A stretch of DNA of 64,000 nucleotides from Leifsonia tongyongensis (GTDB lineage: Bacteria; Actinomycetota; Actinomycetes; Actinomycetales; Microbacteriaceae): NCBI RefSeq assembly GCF_010686705.1, contig NZ_JAAGWY010000005.1, positions 248,001 to 312,000 on the forward strand, written 5' to 3'. A program made the translations under genes and the position numbers. Positions 1 to 8,522 of the stretch are shown in pieces (position 1 is the stretch's first letter; every line of letters starts with the position of its first letter). The notes under the pieces were generated by a model. The model was given only the letters and a program-made list of their open reading frames with translations. It had not been told where the DNA came from and made no database searches.

Positions 1-1
1 C

Positions 2-244
2 GCCGCCCGGGTGGTCGATGCGTTCGACCGTGCCGGCTATCCGCTCCCGGACTCCTATCTCGACGCCTATGCGGCGGCGGCGCAACACGTGGCCGAGGCC
101 GACCTGGGCGCCATCGCCGAGCTCGACGATCCGACCGATATGGCCGAACTCATGGTCGTCGGAACCGTGCTCGGCGACGCCCTCTCCTCGGGCCTGCGCC
201 GTATCGCGCAGGCCTACGTCACAACTGAAAGGCGCATCTCATGA
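2..244 (+). CDS. MerR-family regulator, C-terminal fragment (5' end outside window)
   Basis: Only the last 80 residues are present; the frame is open to the left edge. The tail has the pattern VVGTVLGDALSSGLRRIAQ near its end, which resembles the C-terminal effector region of actinobacterial MerR regulators (typically VVVGT...LRRLAQ). The DNA-binding domain would lie upstream and is not visible. The stop codon overlaps the ATG of the following membrane-protein gene (ATGA), so the two are translationally coupled and the regulator may control that gene. The family assignment is by remembered resemblance of the tail only and is moderate. Confidence 0.55.
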   Translation, partial: AARVVDAFDRAGYPLPDSYLDAYAAAAQHVAEADLGAIAELDDPTDMAELMVVGTVLGDALSSGLRRIAQAYVTTERRIS

Positions 245-1233
245 AAGCCGTCTTCGCGTGGCACCGTCCGTTGATGACGGTCGCGGCGCTCATGGTGGTC
301 TGTGCCGCCGTCTGCCTCGTCGGGCTCGTATTCGACCACCGCGTCGTGACCGGCGTGGACACCTGGCTGAAACCGCTGAAGTTCTCGATCTCGATCTTCC
401 TCTACAGCGTCACCTGGGCCTGGCTGATCGCTCACCTGCCGCGCTGGCGCCGGTTCGCCCACACCGTCGGAACGGTGATCGCCGTCGCCCTGATCGTCGA
501 GCAGATCGCGATCGTCGGGGCGGCGGCGGCCGGGACGACGAGCCACTTCAACGTCAGCACCCCGTTCGCCACGACCGTCTGGACGATCATGGCCACCTCC
601 ATCACGACTCTCTACGTGTGTACGTTCCTGACGACCATCGCCGTGTTCTTTCTGAAGCTGCCGACGGCGTCGACCACCTTCGCCGTGCGCGTGGGCGCCG
701 TCATCGCCCTCATCGGCATGGGGCTCGCATACCTGATGACGAGCCCGACGGCCCAGCAGTTGTCGAACTTCCAGGGGATCGCCGGCGCGCACACGGTGGG
801 GCTTCCGGATGGCGGACCCGGCCTTCCGCTCCTCGGCTGGAGCACGGTCGGAGGCGACCTGCGCATCCCGCATTTCGTCGGGATGCACGCCTTGCAGCTG
901 CTCCCGCTCTTCGCGATCCTCCTGGGCTGGCTCGGCCGGCGGTGGAGCCTGCTCGCCGACGACCGCGTGCGGCTGCGTCTCGTCGTCGTCGCGGCACTCG
1001 TCTACATCGCGGTGCTCGCGTTGGTCACGTTCCAGGCACTGGCCGGCCAGTCGATCGTGCATCCGGCCGGGGTGTTCCTCGTCGGCGGCTGGCTGATCGC
1101 GGCCCTCGCCGTCGCCCTCGGCGCCGGTGTGTTGCTCGCCCAGCCCCGTGCATCCGCCCCCGCCCCTGTCGCCCCCGTCCCCGCCCCCTTAACGAAGGCG
1201 AGTGTCGCCGCTACCGCCGAGAATCACCGCTGA
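241..1233 (+). CDS. Uncharacterised polytopic membrane protein
   Basis: This 330-residue protein has about eight hydrophobic segments, roughly at residues 12-32, 45-62, 78-98, 115-137, 148-166, 216-235, 250-272 and 280-300. A conserved-looking TWLKPLKFS loop follows the first segment. The C-terminus is Pro/Ala-rich (APAPVAPVPAP), and its last dozen codons run into a 16-bp-arm palindrome, so the repeat contributes coding sequence. The start codon overlaps the stop of the MerR-type gene, implying co-expression. I do not recognise a transport family; the protein could be a small transporter or a stress membrane protein. Function unknown. Confidence 0.75.
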   Translation: MKAVFAWHRPLMTVAALMVVCAAVCLVGLVFDHRVVTGVDTWLKPLKFSISIFLYSVTWAWLIAHLPRWRRFAHTVGTVIAVALIVEQIAIVGAAAAGTTSHFNVSTPFATTVWTIMATSITTLYVCTFLTTIAVFFLKLPTASTTFAVRVGAVIALIGMGLAYLMTSPTAQQLSNFQGIAGAHTVGLPDGGPGLPLLGWSTVGGDLRIPHFVGMHALQLLPLFAILLGWLGRRWSLLADDRVRLRLVVVAALVYIAVLALVTFQALAGQSIVHPAGVFLVGGWLIAALAVALGAGVLLAQPRASAPAPVAPVPAPLTKASVAATAENHR

Positions 1234-1268
1234 AGCGGGTCATCTCGACGTGAGCGGCGACACTCGCC
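1197..1268. repeat. Intergenic palindrome family A, copy 1
   Basis: Perfect 16-bp inverted arms (GGCGAGTGTCGCCGCT at 1197-1212 and its complement at 1253-1268) enclose the core AGCGGGTCATCTCGACG (1234-1250) that recurs at four other loci in this window. The element sits between convergent genes and overlaps the 3' end of the membrane-protein gene. No T-tract follows. It may act as a bidirectional terminator or a REP-like element. Confidence 0.75.
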
Positions 1269-1283
1269 GTTCGGTGCGGCCGC

Positions 1284-2780
1284 TTAGCGGCGCGCGCGGA
1301 GCAGTTCGGCGACGTGGATGGCGTCGCCTTCGGGCGCGGTCGACTTGCGGTCGGGGCGTGCGGCGAACAGGTAGATCAGCCCGGTGCCGGCGACGATGCC
1401 GAGACCGATCAGCACGATCCAGTCGTTCAGGAACACACCGGTGTGACCCGGCCACGCGAGCAGGATCATCGCGAAGATCCCGTAGGCGAGGGCGATCACG
1501 TTGACCGTGAAACCGGCCTTGCCCAGATTGAACGGGCCGGCAGGCTTCCATCCCTTGACGCGCTGCCGCAGCGAGGCGAGCACGACCGACTGGAACGCCA
1601 CGTAGATGCCGAGCACGGCGAACGAGGTGATCTGGGTGAGCAGCTCGGGGGGCCCGGCGTAGATGATCACGCAGATCAGGAGCGGGATGACGCAGGCGAC
1701 GATCAGGGCGTTGGTCGGAACCTTGCTGCGCGGCGACACCTTCGCGAGCCACTTGTGCCCGGGGACCATCCCGTCACGTGCGAACGAGAACAGCAGGCGG
1801 CTGGCGGCCGCCTGGAGGCTCAGCACGCAGGACAGGAATGCGGTGAGCGCGACGATGAGGAAGATCTTCGCGCCGACATCGCCGAGTGCGGCCTGCAGAA
1901 TCCCGGGGATCGGGTCGGCGTCCTTGCCGTTCACGATGGACTGCAGGTCGGGGGCGGCCATGACGTAGCCACCGAACGCGAACAGCGACGAGACGCCGCC
2001 GACGAGGATGGTCAGGATCATCGCGCGGGGGATGCGGCGGGCCGGGTTCTCGACCTCTTCCGCGACGTCACCGCACGCTTCGAAGCCGTAGAACAGGAAG
2101 AGCCCGGCGAGCGCTGAACCGAGGAATGCCGTGATGTACGGACCGTTGCCCTGGACGCCCATCGTGTCGAAGAACACGCTGAACGACTGGTGGCGCTGGA
2201 AGATGAGCAGGTACAGGCCCACCCCGATGACGCCGATCAGCTCGGCGGCGAGCCCGATCCGGGCGACGCGACCCAGGGTGCGGGTTCCCGAGAAGTTGAA
2301 GCCGAGGGCGACGACCAGGAACACCACCGAGAGGAGCAGGGTCACCTCCTTGGTGACCGGGATGTCGAACAGGCTGGCGAGGAAGCCGCTGCCGAACTCG
2401 GCGACCGCGGTGACCGTGACGATCATGGCCCAGATGTAGATCCAGGCCGCCATCCACGCATACCGGCGACCCCAGAGGCGCCGTGTCCACGGATAGATTC
2501 CGCCGTGGATCGGGTACTGCGAGACCACTTCGCCGAACACGAGCGAGACCAGCAGCTGGCCTGCGCCCACGATGACGAGCCAGAAGATCGAGGGCGGGCC
2601 GCCTGTGCTGACGGCGAGCGCGAAGAGCGAGTACACGCCGACGAGCGGTGAGAGATAGGTGAAACCGAGGGCGAAGTTCGCCCACAGTGACATCGATCGG
2701 TTGAAGGAATCCTCGTACCCCAGGACCGCCAGATGCTCGCCGTCGGCGAGGTGGTCGGAGGTGGACGGATTAGCTGACAT
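1284..2780 (-). CDS. APC-family amino acid permease
   Basis: A 498-residue, roughly 12-helix cytoplasmic-membrane permease of the amino acid-polyamine-organocation superfamily. An N-terminal SFNRSMSLWANFALGFTYLS segment and the following QYPIHGGIYPW motif match the GABA/choline/polyamine permease branch (BAT1/GabP-like amino acid permeases). The start at 2780 (MSANPSTSD) was chosen because AGGAAGG-like spacing precedes it; a longer frame to 2855 adds unconserved residues. It lies downstream of the aldehyde dehydrogenase on the same strand, about 250 bp away, with palindrome A2 and an AT-rich stretch (2856-2900) between that could hold its own promoter. Substrate is inferred as GABA, 5-aminovalerate or a polyamine from context. 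Confidence 0.85.
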   Translation of the reverse strand: MSANPSTSDHLADGEHLAVLGYEDSFNRSMSLWANFALGFTYLSPLVGVYSLFALAVSTGGPPSIFWLVIVGAGQLLVSLVFGEVVSQYPIHGGIYPWTRRLWGRRYAWMAAWIYIWAMIVTVTAVAEFGSGFLASLFDIPVTKEVTLLLSVVFLVVALGFNFSGTRTLGRVARIGLAAELIGVIGVGLYLLIFQRHQSFSVFFDTMGVQGNGPYITAFLGSALAGLFLFYGFEACGDVAEEVENPARRIPRAMILTILVGGVSSLFAFGGYVMAAPDLQSIVNGKDADPIPGILQAALGDVGAKIFLIVALTAFLSCVLSLQAAASRLLFSFARDGMVPGHKWLAKVSPRSKVPTNALIVACVIPLLICVIIYAGPPELLTQITSFAVLGIYVAFQSVVLASLRQRVKGWKPAGPFNLGKAGFTVNVIALAYGIFAMILLAWPGHTGVFLNDWIVLIGLGIVAGTGLIYLFAARPDRKSTAPEGDAIHVAELLRARR

Positions 2781-2943
2781 CGTTGCCTTCCGGGTTGGAC
2801 CAGAGGCCTTCAACGGTCGCCATCGACCGCTGGGCACCTCATTGTGTGTGCCCAATATAGTGGAGATCGGCCTAAAACCTATAAAACAAGATGTTTGGGT
2901 CCCCGGAGTGTCGATTTCGATAGTAGTTTGCCCCCGAAACGGC

Positions 2944-3006
2944 CCGTTCCGGCCGAGAATCGCCGTTGGAACGGGTCATCTCGGCCGGAACGGTGATTCT
3001 CGGCAG
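2944..3006. repeat. Intergenic palindrome family A, copy 2
   Basis: Perfect 15-bp arms pair CCGTTCCGGCCGAGA (2944-2958) with its complement at 2979-2993, around AACGGGTCATCTCGG. A second, nested pairing is possible between GCCGAGAATCGCCGTT (2953-2968) and the complement ending at about 3003, so the transcript could switch folds. It follows the 3' end of the aldehyde dehydrogenase gene. Confidence 0.75.
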
Positions 3007-3032
3007 CAGAGAGATCGGGCGGGAAAACGGGC

Positions 3033-4403
3033 TCAGCCGCCGATGCGGATCATCTTCTTGTTGACGAACTCGTCGGCGCCGAAGCGGCCCAGCTCGCGGC
3101 CCGATCCGGAGCGCTTGACGCCGCCGAAGGGCAGCTCCGCACCGTCGGCGCCCACCACGTTCACGAAGACCATGCCGGCCTCGATGCCGTCGGCGACCCG
3201 CAGCGCCTGGTCCTGGTCGGTGGTGAACACGTACGAGCCCAGGCCGAACGGGGTGTCGTTCGCGAGCGACACGGCTTCGGCCTCCGACCCGACCTTGTAG
3301 ACGGCTGCGACCGGCCCGAAGAACTCTTCCCGGTAGGCGTCGTTGTCCGGCTTCACGTCGGTGAGCACCGTGCTCTCGTAGAACGTGCCGTTGCGCTTGC
3401 CGCCGGCGACGAGCGTGGCTCCCTGCGAGACGGCGCGCTCGACCTGCTCGGCGAGCCGGTCGGCGGCTGCGACGGACGAGAGCGGGCCGAGGCCGGTCTC
3501 CGCGGAGGTCGGGTCGCCCGCAGCCACGCCGGTGAGGGCGGAGGTGAACTTCTCGAGGAAGGGCTGGTACAGCTCGTCGATGACGATGAACCGTTTGGCT
3601 GCGTTGCAGGACTGCCCGCTGTTGTCGAGGCGCGCTGCGACCGCGGCGTCGACGGTCGCATCCAGATCGTCCGTCGACAGCAGGATGAACGGGTCCGAGC
3701 CGCCCAGTTCGAGCACGACCTTCTTCAGGTTGCGGCCGGCGATCTCGGCCACTGCGGCGCCGGCGCGCTCAGAGCCGGTGAGCGAGACACCCTGGACGCG
3801 CGGGTCGGCGATGACGACCTCGATCTGGTCGTGCGAGGCGTAGATGTTCGTGTAGGCGCCCTTCGGGAAGCCTGCGTCGTGGAAGATCTGCTCGATCGCA
3901 GCGGCCGACTCCGGGCACTGCTCGGCGTGCTTGAGGAGGATGGTGTTGCCGATGATCAGGTTGGGTCCGGCGAACCGGGCGACCTGGTAATAGGGGAAGT
4001 TCCACGGCATGATGCCGAGCAGCACACCGAGCGAACTGCGGCGGATGAGCGCGGAGCCTTCGCCGGCCAGCAGCGTGATCTGCTCGTCCTTCAGCAGGTC
4101 CGCGGCGTTGTCGGCGTAATAACCGTAGATGTCGCCGCAGAAGTCGACCTCGCCGAGCGCCTGCTCGATGGGCTTGCCCATCTCGCGCACGATGATCTCG
4201 GCGAGCTCCTGGCGGCGCTCGACGTGGAGCTCGCCGACCCGGCGGATGAGGGCGGCGCGCTCGGCGACCGTCGTGGAGCGGGTCCACGTGCGGTGGGCTT
4301 CATCGGCGCCCGCGATCGCCGCCTCGAGTTCGGCGTCCGTGATGGTGGGATAGGTCTTCACCGTCTCCCCGGTGGCAGGGTTGATGACTGCGTAGTTGGT
4401 CAT
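3033..4403 (-). CDS. NAD(P)-dependent semialdehyde dehydrogenase (succinate-semialdehyde type)
   Basis: Aldehyde dehydrogenase superfamily, 456 residues, the size of the compact actinobacterial GabD1 class. Visible motifs are the substrate-channel WNFPYYQ, the catalytic general-base segment LELGGSDPFI, and the nucleophile in NSGQSCNAAKR (Cys266). The expected reaction is oxidation of succinate semialdehyde (or glutarate semialdehyde) to the dicarboxylate with NAD(P)H production in the cytosol. The start at 4403 (MTNYAVINP) has the strong ribosome-binding site AAAGGAGA; the frame upstream is unconserved. The APC permease lies downstream on the same strand, suggesting uptake and oxidation of an omega-amino acid. 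Exact substrate is not determined by sequence alone. Confidence 0.88.
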   Translation of the reverse strand: MTNYAVINPATGETVKTYPTITDAELEAAIAGADEAHRTWTRSTTVAERAALIRRVGELHVERRQELAEIIVREMGKPIEQALGEVDFCGDIYGYYADNAADLLKDEQITLLAGEGSALIRRSSLGVLLGIMPWNFPYYQVARFAGPNLIIGNTILLKHAEQCPESAAAIEQIFHDAGFPKGAYTNIYASHDQIEVVIADPRVQGVSLTGSERAGAAVAEIAGRNLKKVVLELGGSDPFILLSTDDLDATVDAAVAARLDNSGQSCNAAKRFIVIDELYQPFLEKFTSALTGVAAGDPTSAETGLGPLSSVAAADRLAEQVERAVSQGATLVAGGKRNGTFYESTVLTDVKPDNDAYREEFFGPVAAVYKVGSEAEAVSLANDTPFGLGSYVFTTDQDQALRVADGIEAGMVFVNVVGADGAELPFGGVKRSGSGRELGRFGADEFVNKKMIRIGG

Positions 4404-4492
4404 GGGAGTCTCCTTTTCAGGTGCACGCACGCCCTCAGGGTCTGCCGCGATGCACACTCTCGTTCGTCAAAGATATAACACAGGATGATTAA

Positions 4493-5251
4493 TCAGGACC
4501 CGTCCGTCTCGACCGCCAGGGCGAACGGGGTCCCCGCGCAGGGGAGCAGTTCGTACCGGCCTCCGGCGGAGGCGGGCGGATGCGCGGGCAGCAGGGTTCC
4601 GGCGGCCAGCGTCGGGTCGGTCGAGACCATCACCCGCCCCTGCTCGTTGACCAGCGTGACCGGCCGCTCGATCGCGAGCAGCGTCGGGAGCAGTTCGCGC
4701 TCGAGCCGCTTGACGTAGATGTCGGCCCCCACGACGCCGATCATCGTGCCGTCCACTTCGGTCGGCATCGTCAGGGTGACGATGTAGTCGCAGGTGCACA
4801 GGTGGTCGACATACGGGCCGGTGATGTGGGTCTGGTGGGTCGTCTCGGGGATGCTGTACCACTCGAGGGAACGGAAGTCGCGCAGGTAGTCCGCATAGCC
4901 CCGGGTCGACAGGTCGAGTTTCGTCGGACCATCGGTCGTGCCCATCAGCGGGTTGTCTTCGAGCGGCCCCAGCCACCAGGCGAAGTGCACGTCGCGACCG
5001 TGCACGTAGTCGGGAGCGGCGATGAACCCGGCGCCGATGAGGACGGCGTCGTCGGCGGTGAGCGACGGAAGCACCAGGGCCGCCACCAGTTCGTCGAGTT
5101 TCGCGGGCGTCGTCTCGGCGGGACCGGCCGCTACCGCTTCGCGCCACTGCGCGAGCTGACCGAACACCCCGTCGAAGAGCGAACTGACGAGCCCGGCTCC
5201 GTCGTCGACGCCGGGGTGGCCTGCAGTCCCCTGCTCAGGCATCGAGGGCAC
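4493..5251 (-). CDS. Soluble Cache-like sensor domain protein
   Basis: A 252-residue protein with features of PDC/Cache ligand-binding domains: an aromatic segment around YVHGRDVHFAWW, a LEWYSIPETTHQTHITGPYVD stretch split by a short loop, and the typical late strand VVGADIYVKRLE followed by a second small strand set. No signal peptide or membrane segment is visible, so it is predicted to be cytosolic, unlike most Cache domains. The GTG start overlaps the 3' end of the FadR-type regulator gene by 17 bp, so the two are probably co-translated. A role as a metabolite-binding partner of that regulator is an inference. An in-frame ATG at 5242 is an alternative start. Confidence 0.65.
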   Translation of the reverse strand: MPSMPEQGTAGHPGVDDGAGLVSSLFDGVFGQLAQWREAVAAGPAETTPAKLDELVAALVLPSLTADDAVLIGAGFIAAPDYVHGRDVHFAWWLGPLEDNPLMGTTDGPTKLDLSTRGYADYLRDFRSLEWYSIPETTHQTHITGPYVDHLCTCDYIVTLTMPTEVDGTMIGVVGADIYVKRLERELLPTLLAIERPVTLVNEQGRVMVSTDPTLAAGTLLPAHPPASAGGRYELLPCAGTPFALAVETDGS

Positions 5252-6008
5252 CGCCCTTCTCGAGTCGGGCCTTGGCGGCGAGCAGCCATTCCGCGATCGA
5301 CCGGATGAGCCCGGTGACCTGGGAGCGGGCGGCCTCCCCGTCGCGTGAGGCGATGGCGTCGGCGATGGAGCGGGTCGCGGCGGCCGTCCGCTCGCGCATG
5401 ACGGGGTCGGTCATCCCGAGCCAGAGAACGGGACCGAACTCGGCCTGGAGCCTGATCTGCTCCCGGACGAGCCGGGTCGACTGGCTGAGGACGGCGAGTT
5501 CGAGGAAGAAGCCGCCGGCGTTCCGGCGCGCTTCGGCGGGCGTGGTGAAGTCTGCGTCGTCGAGCCAGCCGCGGAGGCGTTCGTCGTCCGCCGGCGCCGA
5601 TCGTTCCGCTGCGCGATCCGCACACGCGGCCGCGATCGCCGTGATGTAGACGGCGAGGTCGGACAGTTCGACCTGCGAAATGCCCCGCAGCCGGGCCCGC
5701 AGGAGTGCGGCGTGAGGAGCCGCCGACCGGATCACGAAGCTGCCCCCGTCGCGGCCACGGCGCGTCTCGACGAGGCCGGCTTCGCGGAGGATGCCGAGCC
5801 CCTCTCGCGCGGTGACGAGCGCGACCCCGAAGCGTCGAGCCAGTTCGGCTTCGCTGGGGAGGCGTTCGCCGGCCACGAGAAGTCCCAGGACGATCGCATC
5901 CGTCAGTCGCTGGGCGACCAGCTCAGCGCGGCCTGCGCCGGCGAGCTGTGCGAAGACAGCGTCGCGCGCACCTGGCGCCGATCGGGTCGACCCGGCGAGA
6001 CTGGTCAT
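5235..6008 (-). CDS. FadR-type GntR transcriptional regulator (FCD domain)
   Basis: A 257-residue regulator. Residues 30-95 form a GntR winged helix (GERLPSEAELARRFGVALVT, then REGLGILREAGLVETRRGRDG), followed by an all-helical FCD-like effector domain. FCD domains usually bind carboxylic acids, often with a metal ion; here the usual His ligands are not obvious, so ligand binding may be atypical. It is divergent from the CoA-transferase operon and probably represses it through the inverted repeat at 6070-6085. Its 3' end overlaps the Cache-like protein gene. Ligand candidates from context are glutarate or a related dicarboxylate. Confidence 0.82.
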   Translation of the reverse strand: MTSLAGSTRSAPGARDAVFAQLAGAGRAELVAQRLTDAIVLGLLVAGERLPSEAELARRFGVALVTAREGLGILREAGLVETRRGRDGGSFVIRSAAPHAALLRARLRGISQVELSDLAVYITAIAAACADRAAERSAPADDERLRGWLDDADFTTPAEARRNAGGFFLELAVLSQSTRLVREQIRLQAEFGPVLWLGMTDPVMRERTAAATRSIADAIASRDGEAARSQVTGLIRSIAEWLLAAKARLEKGGALDA

Positions 6009-6069
6009 GCGTGCACCATGGATTCACACTATCCGCAGGAGCCCCCGGTGGCTGCACCGAGGGCCAAAT

Positions 6070-6085
6070 CATTCGATATAGAATG
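6070..6085. promoter_or_regulatory. Inverted repeat in divergent promoter, candidate GntR operator
   Basis: CATTC-GATATA-GAATG is a perfect 5-bp-arm palindrome in an otherwise AT-poor intergenic region between the GntR gene and the CoA-transferase gene. It overlaps a TATAGAAT sequence that could be the -10 of the rightward operon. Position and symmetry suit autoregulation; this is inference. Confidence 0.5.
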
Positions 6086-6116
6086 AATAACTCTGGGCAT
6101 CGACGAGGAGGATCGG

Positions 6117-7340
6117 ATGGGCGACACTGCGTCCCCGGGTGCGCTCACGGGAATCCGCGTAGCCGACTTCTCGCGGGTGCTGGCCGGGCCGTATGCGACC
6201 ATGATGCTCGCCGATTTCGGGGCCGACGTCATCAAGATCGAGAGCCCCGGCGGCGACGACACCCGCGCATGGACCCCACCGGTCGACGCGAACGGGCAGT
6301 CGACCTACTTCGGCGCGGTCAACCGCAACAAGCGATCTGTCGTCTGCGACCTGCGCACCGCTGAAGGCCTCGCCGCAGCCCGTGCAATCGCCGAGACGGC
6401 AGACGTGGTCGTCGAGAACTTCCGGCCCGGCGTGATGGAACGCTACGGGCTCGACGCGGCGACACTGCAGGCCGCCAACCCCGGTCTCGTCTACTGTTCG
6501 ATCTCCGGTTTCGGGCGCGAACAGGGCGCAGCACTCGCCGGGTACGACCTGCTCGTCCAGGCGGTCGGCGGCCTCATGAGCATCACCGGCCATCCCGACA
6601 CCGCCCCGACCAAAGTCGGGGTCGCTGTCGTCGACGTGCTCACCGGGCTGAACGCGTTGTCGGGCATCCTCCTCGCCTTGCGGGAGCGGGATCGCACCGG
6701 CGTCGGCCAGCGCGTCGACGTCGACCTGCTCACCTCACTGCTCGCCGGGCTCACCAACCAGGCGTCGAGCACTCTCGCGACCGGGGTCGCACCGCAACGA
6801 CTCGGCAACGCGCATCCGAGTATCGCCCCCTACGAAGTCTTCGAGGCGTCCGACCGCGAGCTCGTGGTCGCCGTCGGGAACGACCGGCAGTTCCGTTCGT
6901 TCGCCACCATCCTCGAGCTGCCCGAACTCGCCGACGACCTGCGCTTCGCGACCAACGAGTCGCGCGTGGCGCACCGCGCCGAACTGCGCACGGCCATCAA
7001 CGGAGCGCTCGGAGTCGGAACGGCTGCGCACTGGGTGTCGGCGTGCGCCGCGACCGGTGTTCCGGCGGGGATGGTCAACAGCGTCGCCGAGGCGTTCGAC
7101 TTCGCGGCCTCCCTCGGGATCGATGCCGTGGCGCAGGTCTCGGATGAAACGACCGGCCGCATCCAGGTGCAGCCAGCCAACCCGATCCACCTGTCGTCCG
7201 TGCCGGCGCGCTACCAGCGCGTGGCGCCGGCGCTCGGCGAGCACGACGGCGCCGTCTGGCTCGACGAGACGGGACGTGCATCCGTCGCAGCAGCACCCGG
7301 CACGACGTCGACCGACGGCATCGACTCCGCAACACCATAG
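6117..7340 (+). CDS. Family III (CaiB/BaiF) CoA-transferase, probable glutarate CoA-transferase
   Basis: A 407-residue class III CoA-transferase. The N-terminal GIRVADFSRVLAGPYATMML, the DFGADVIKIESP strand and the catalytic-Asp region VCDLRTAEG are typical. These enzymes transfer CoA between acyl-CoA and a free acid. Immediate linkage to a glutaryl-CoA dehydrogenase-like gene (18 bp gap) is the arrangement known for GcdG/SUGCT, succinyl-CoA:glutarate CoA-transferases, so activation of glutarate is the favoured role. The ATG has a good ribosome-binding site (GAGGAGGAT). First gene of a three-gene operon divergent from the GntR regulator. Substrate remains inferred; other dicarboxylates or formyl-CoA-type exchange are possible. 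Confidence 0.85.
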   Translation: MGDTASPGALTGIRVADFSRVLAGPYATMMLADFGADVIKIESPGGDDTRAWTPPVDANGQSTYFGAVNRNKRSVVCDLRTAEGLAAARAIAETADVVVENFRPGVMERYGLDAATLQAANPGLVYCSISGFGREQGAALAGYDLLVQAVGGLMSITGHPDTAPTKVGVAVVDVLTGLNALSGILLALRERDRTGVGQRVDVDLLTSLLAGLTNQASSTLATGVAPQRLGNAHPSIAPYEVFEASDRELVVAVGNDRQFRSFATILELPELADDLRFATNESRVAHRAELRTAINGALGVGTAAHWVSACAATGVPAGMVNSVAEAFDFAASLGIDAVAQVSDETTGRIQVQPANPIHLSSVPARYQRVAPALGEHDGAVWLDETGRASVAAAPGTTSTDGIDSATP

Positions 7341-7358
7341 AACGGAAGAAGGAACACC

Positions 7359-8522
7359 GTGGGCACCCTGCTCGACGACGCTTTCAGCATCGACCCCCTG
7401 CTCAGTGACGAGGAGCGCGACTGGGCGGCGAAAGCCCGCACGTTCGCGACGGAACGCATCCTGCCGGTCATCGAGCAGGACTTCGAAGACAAGCACTTCC
7501 GTCGCGAATTCGTCGGCGAACTCGGTGCGCTCGGCCTGCTCGGGATGCACCTGAAAGACGAAGGATGCGCGGGAGCGGGCGCCGTCAGCTACGGCCTCGC
7601 CTGCCTGGAACTCGAAGCGGCCGACAGCGGCTGGCGCACCTTCGTGTCGGTGCAGGGATCGCTTGCGATGAGCGCGATCTCGAAATTCGGCTCCGACGAG
7701 CAGAAACGGGAATGGCTGCCGCCGATGGCGCGCGGCGAACGGATCGGATGCTTCGCCCTCACCGAGCCCGGAGGTGGAAGCGACCCCGCGGCGATGCTCA
7801 CCTTCGCCCACCGTGACGGCGACGACTGGGTGATCCGGGGCAGCAAGCGGTGGATCGGACTCGCCAGCATCGCCGACGTCGCGGTGGTCTGGGCGGCCAC
7901 CGACGACGGCGTGCGCGGGTTCCTCGTGCCGACGTCGACGCCCGGGTTCACGGCCACGCCGATCGAGGGCAAGCTGTCGATGCGTGCATCCATCCAATGC
8001 GACGTCGTTCTCGACGACGTTCGGGTGCCGAGCGACGCCCTGCTGCCGGGCGCTCGCGGGCTGTCTGGGCCCTTCAGCTGCCTGAACGAGGCACGGTACG
8101 GAATCGTGTGGGGCGCGATGGGCGCTGCGCGTTCGTGTCTCGAGGCGGCGCTCGGGCGTGCGACCAGCCGTGAGGTCTTCGGCAAGCCGATCGGGGCCAA
8201 CCAGCTGGTGCAGCAGAAACTGGCGAACATGTTCGTCGAATACGAGAAAGGTGTGCTGCTCGCCCTGCACCTCGGCCGGCTCAAGGAACGCGGCGCGTTG
8301 ACGCCGACGCAGATCAGTGTCGGAAAACTGAACAGCGTGCGAGAGGCGCTGGCGATCGCCAGTGAGGCGCGCAGCATTCTCGGCGGGGACGGGATCACCA
8401 ACGAGTTCCCGGTCATGCGCCACCTCGCGAACCTCGAATCGGTACGGACCTATGAGGGGACGGACGAGATCCACACCCTCGTGCTCGGGCGCGCACTGAC
8501 CGGGCTGGCGGCGTTCGCGTGA
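7359..8522 (+). CDS. gcdH: Acyl-CoA dehydrogenase, glutaryl-CoA dehydrogenase type
   Basis: A 387-residue FAD flavoprotein. It contains the FAD/substrate loop FALTEPGGGSDP, the RWIGLASIADVAVVWA strand and the C-terminal YEGTDEIHTLVLGRALTG, which closely follows the glutaryl-CoA dehydrogenase signature and includes the catalytic Glu. The reaction would be oxidative decarboxylation of glutaryl-CoA to crotonyl-CoA in the cytosol, with electrons passed to ETF. The GTG start lies 18 bp after the CoA-transferase gene with GGAAGAAGGA upstream. Its stop overlaps the next GTG. Together with the upstream CoA-transferase it defines a probable glutarate degradation route. Confidence 0.88.
   Translation: MGTLLDDAFSIDPLLSDEERDWAAKARTFATERILPVIEQDFEDKHFRREFVGELGALGLLGMHLKDEGCAGAGAVSYGLACLELEAADSGWRTFVSVQGSLAMSAISKFGSDEQKREWLPPMARGERIGCFALTEPGGGSDPAAMLTFAHRDGDDWVIRGSKRWIGLASIADVAVVWAATDDGVRGFLVPTSTPGFTATPIEGKLSMRASIQCDVVLDDVRVPSDALLPGARGLSGPFSCLNEARYGIVWGAMGAARSCLEAALGRATSREVFGKPIGANQLVQQKLANMFVEYEKGVLLALHLGRLKERGALTPTQISVGKLNSVREALAIASEARSILGGDGITNEFPVMRHLANLESVRTYEGTDEIHTLVLGRALTGLAAFA

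Noticed and set aside
2781-2855. Longer start for the APC permease (25 extra residues)
   Set aside because: The extension is not hydrophobic or conserved-looking and MSANPSTSD has a proper ribosome-binding site.
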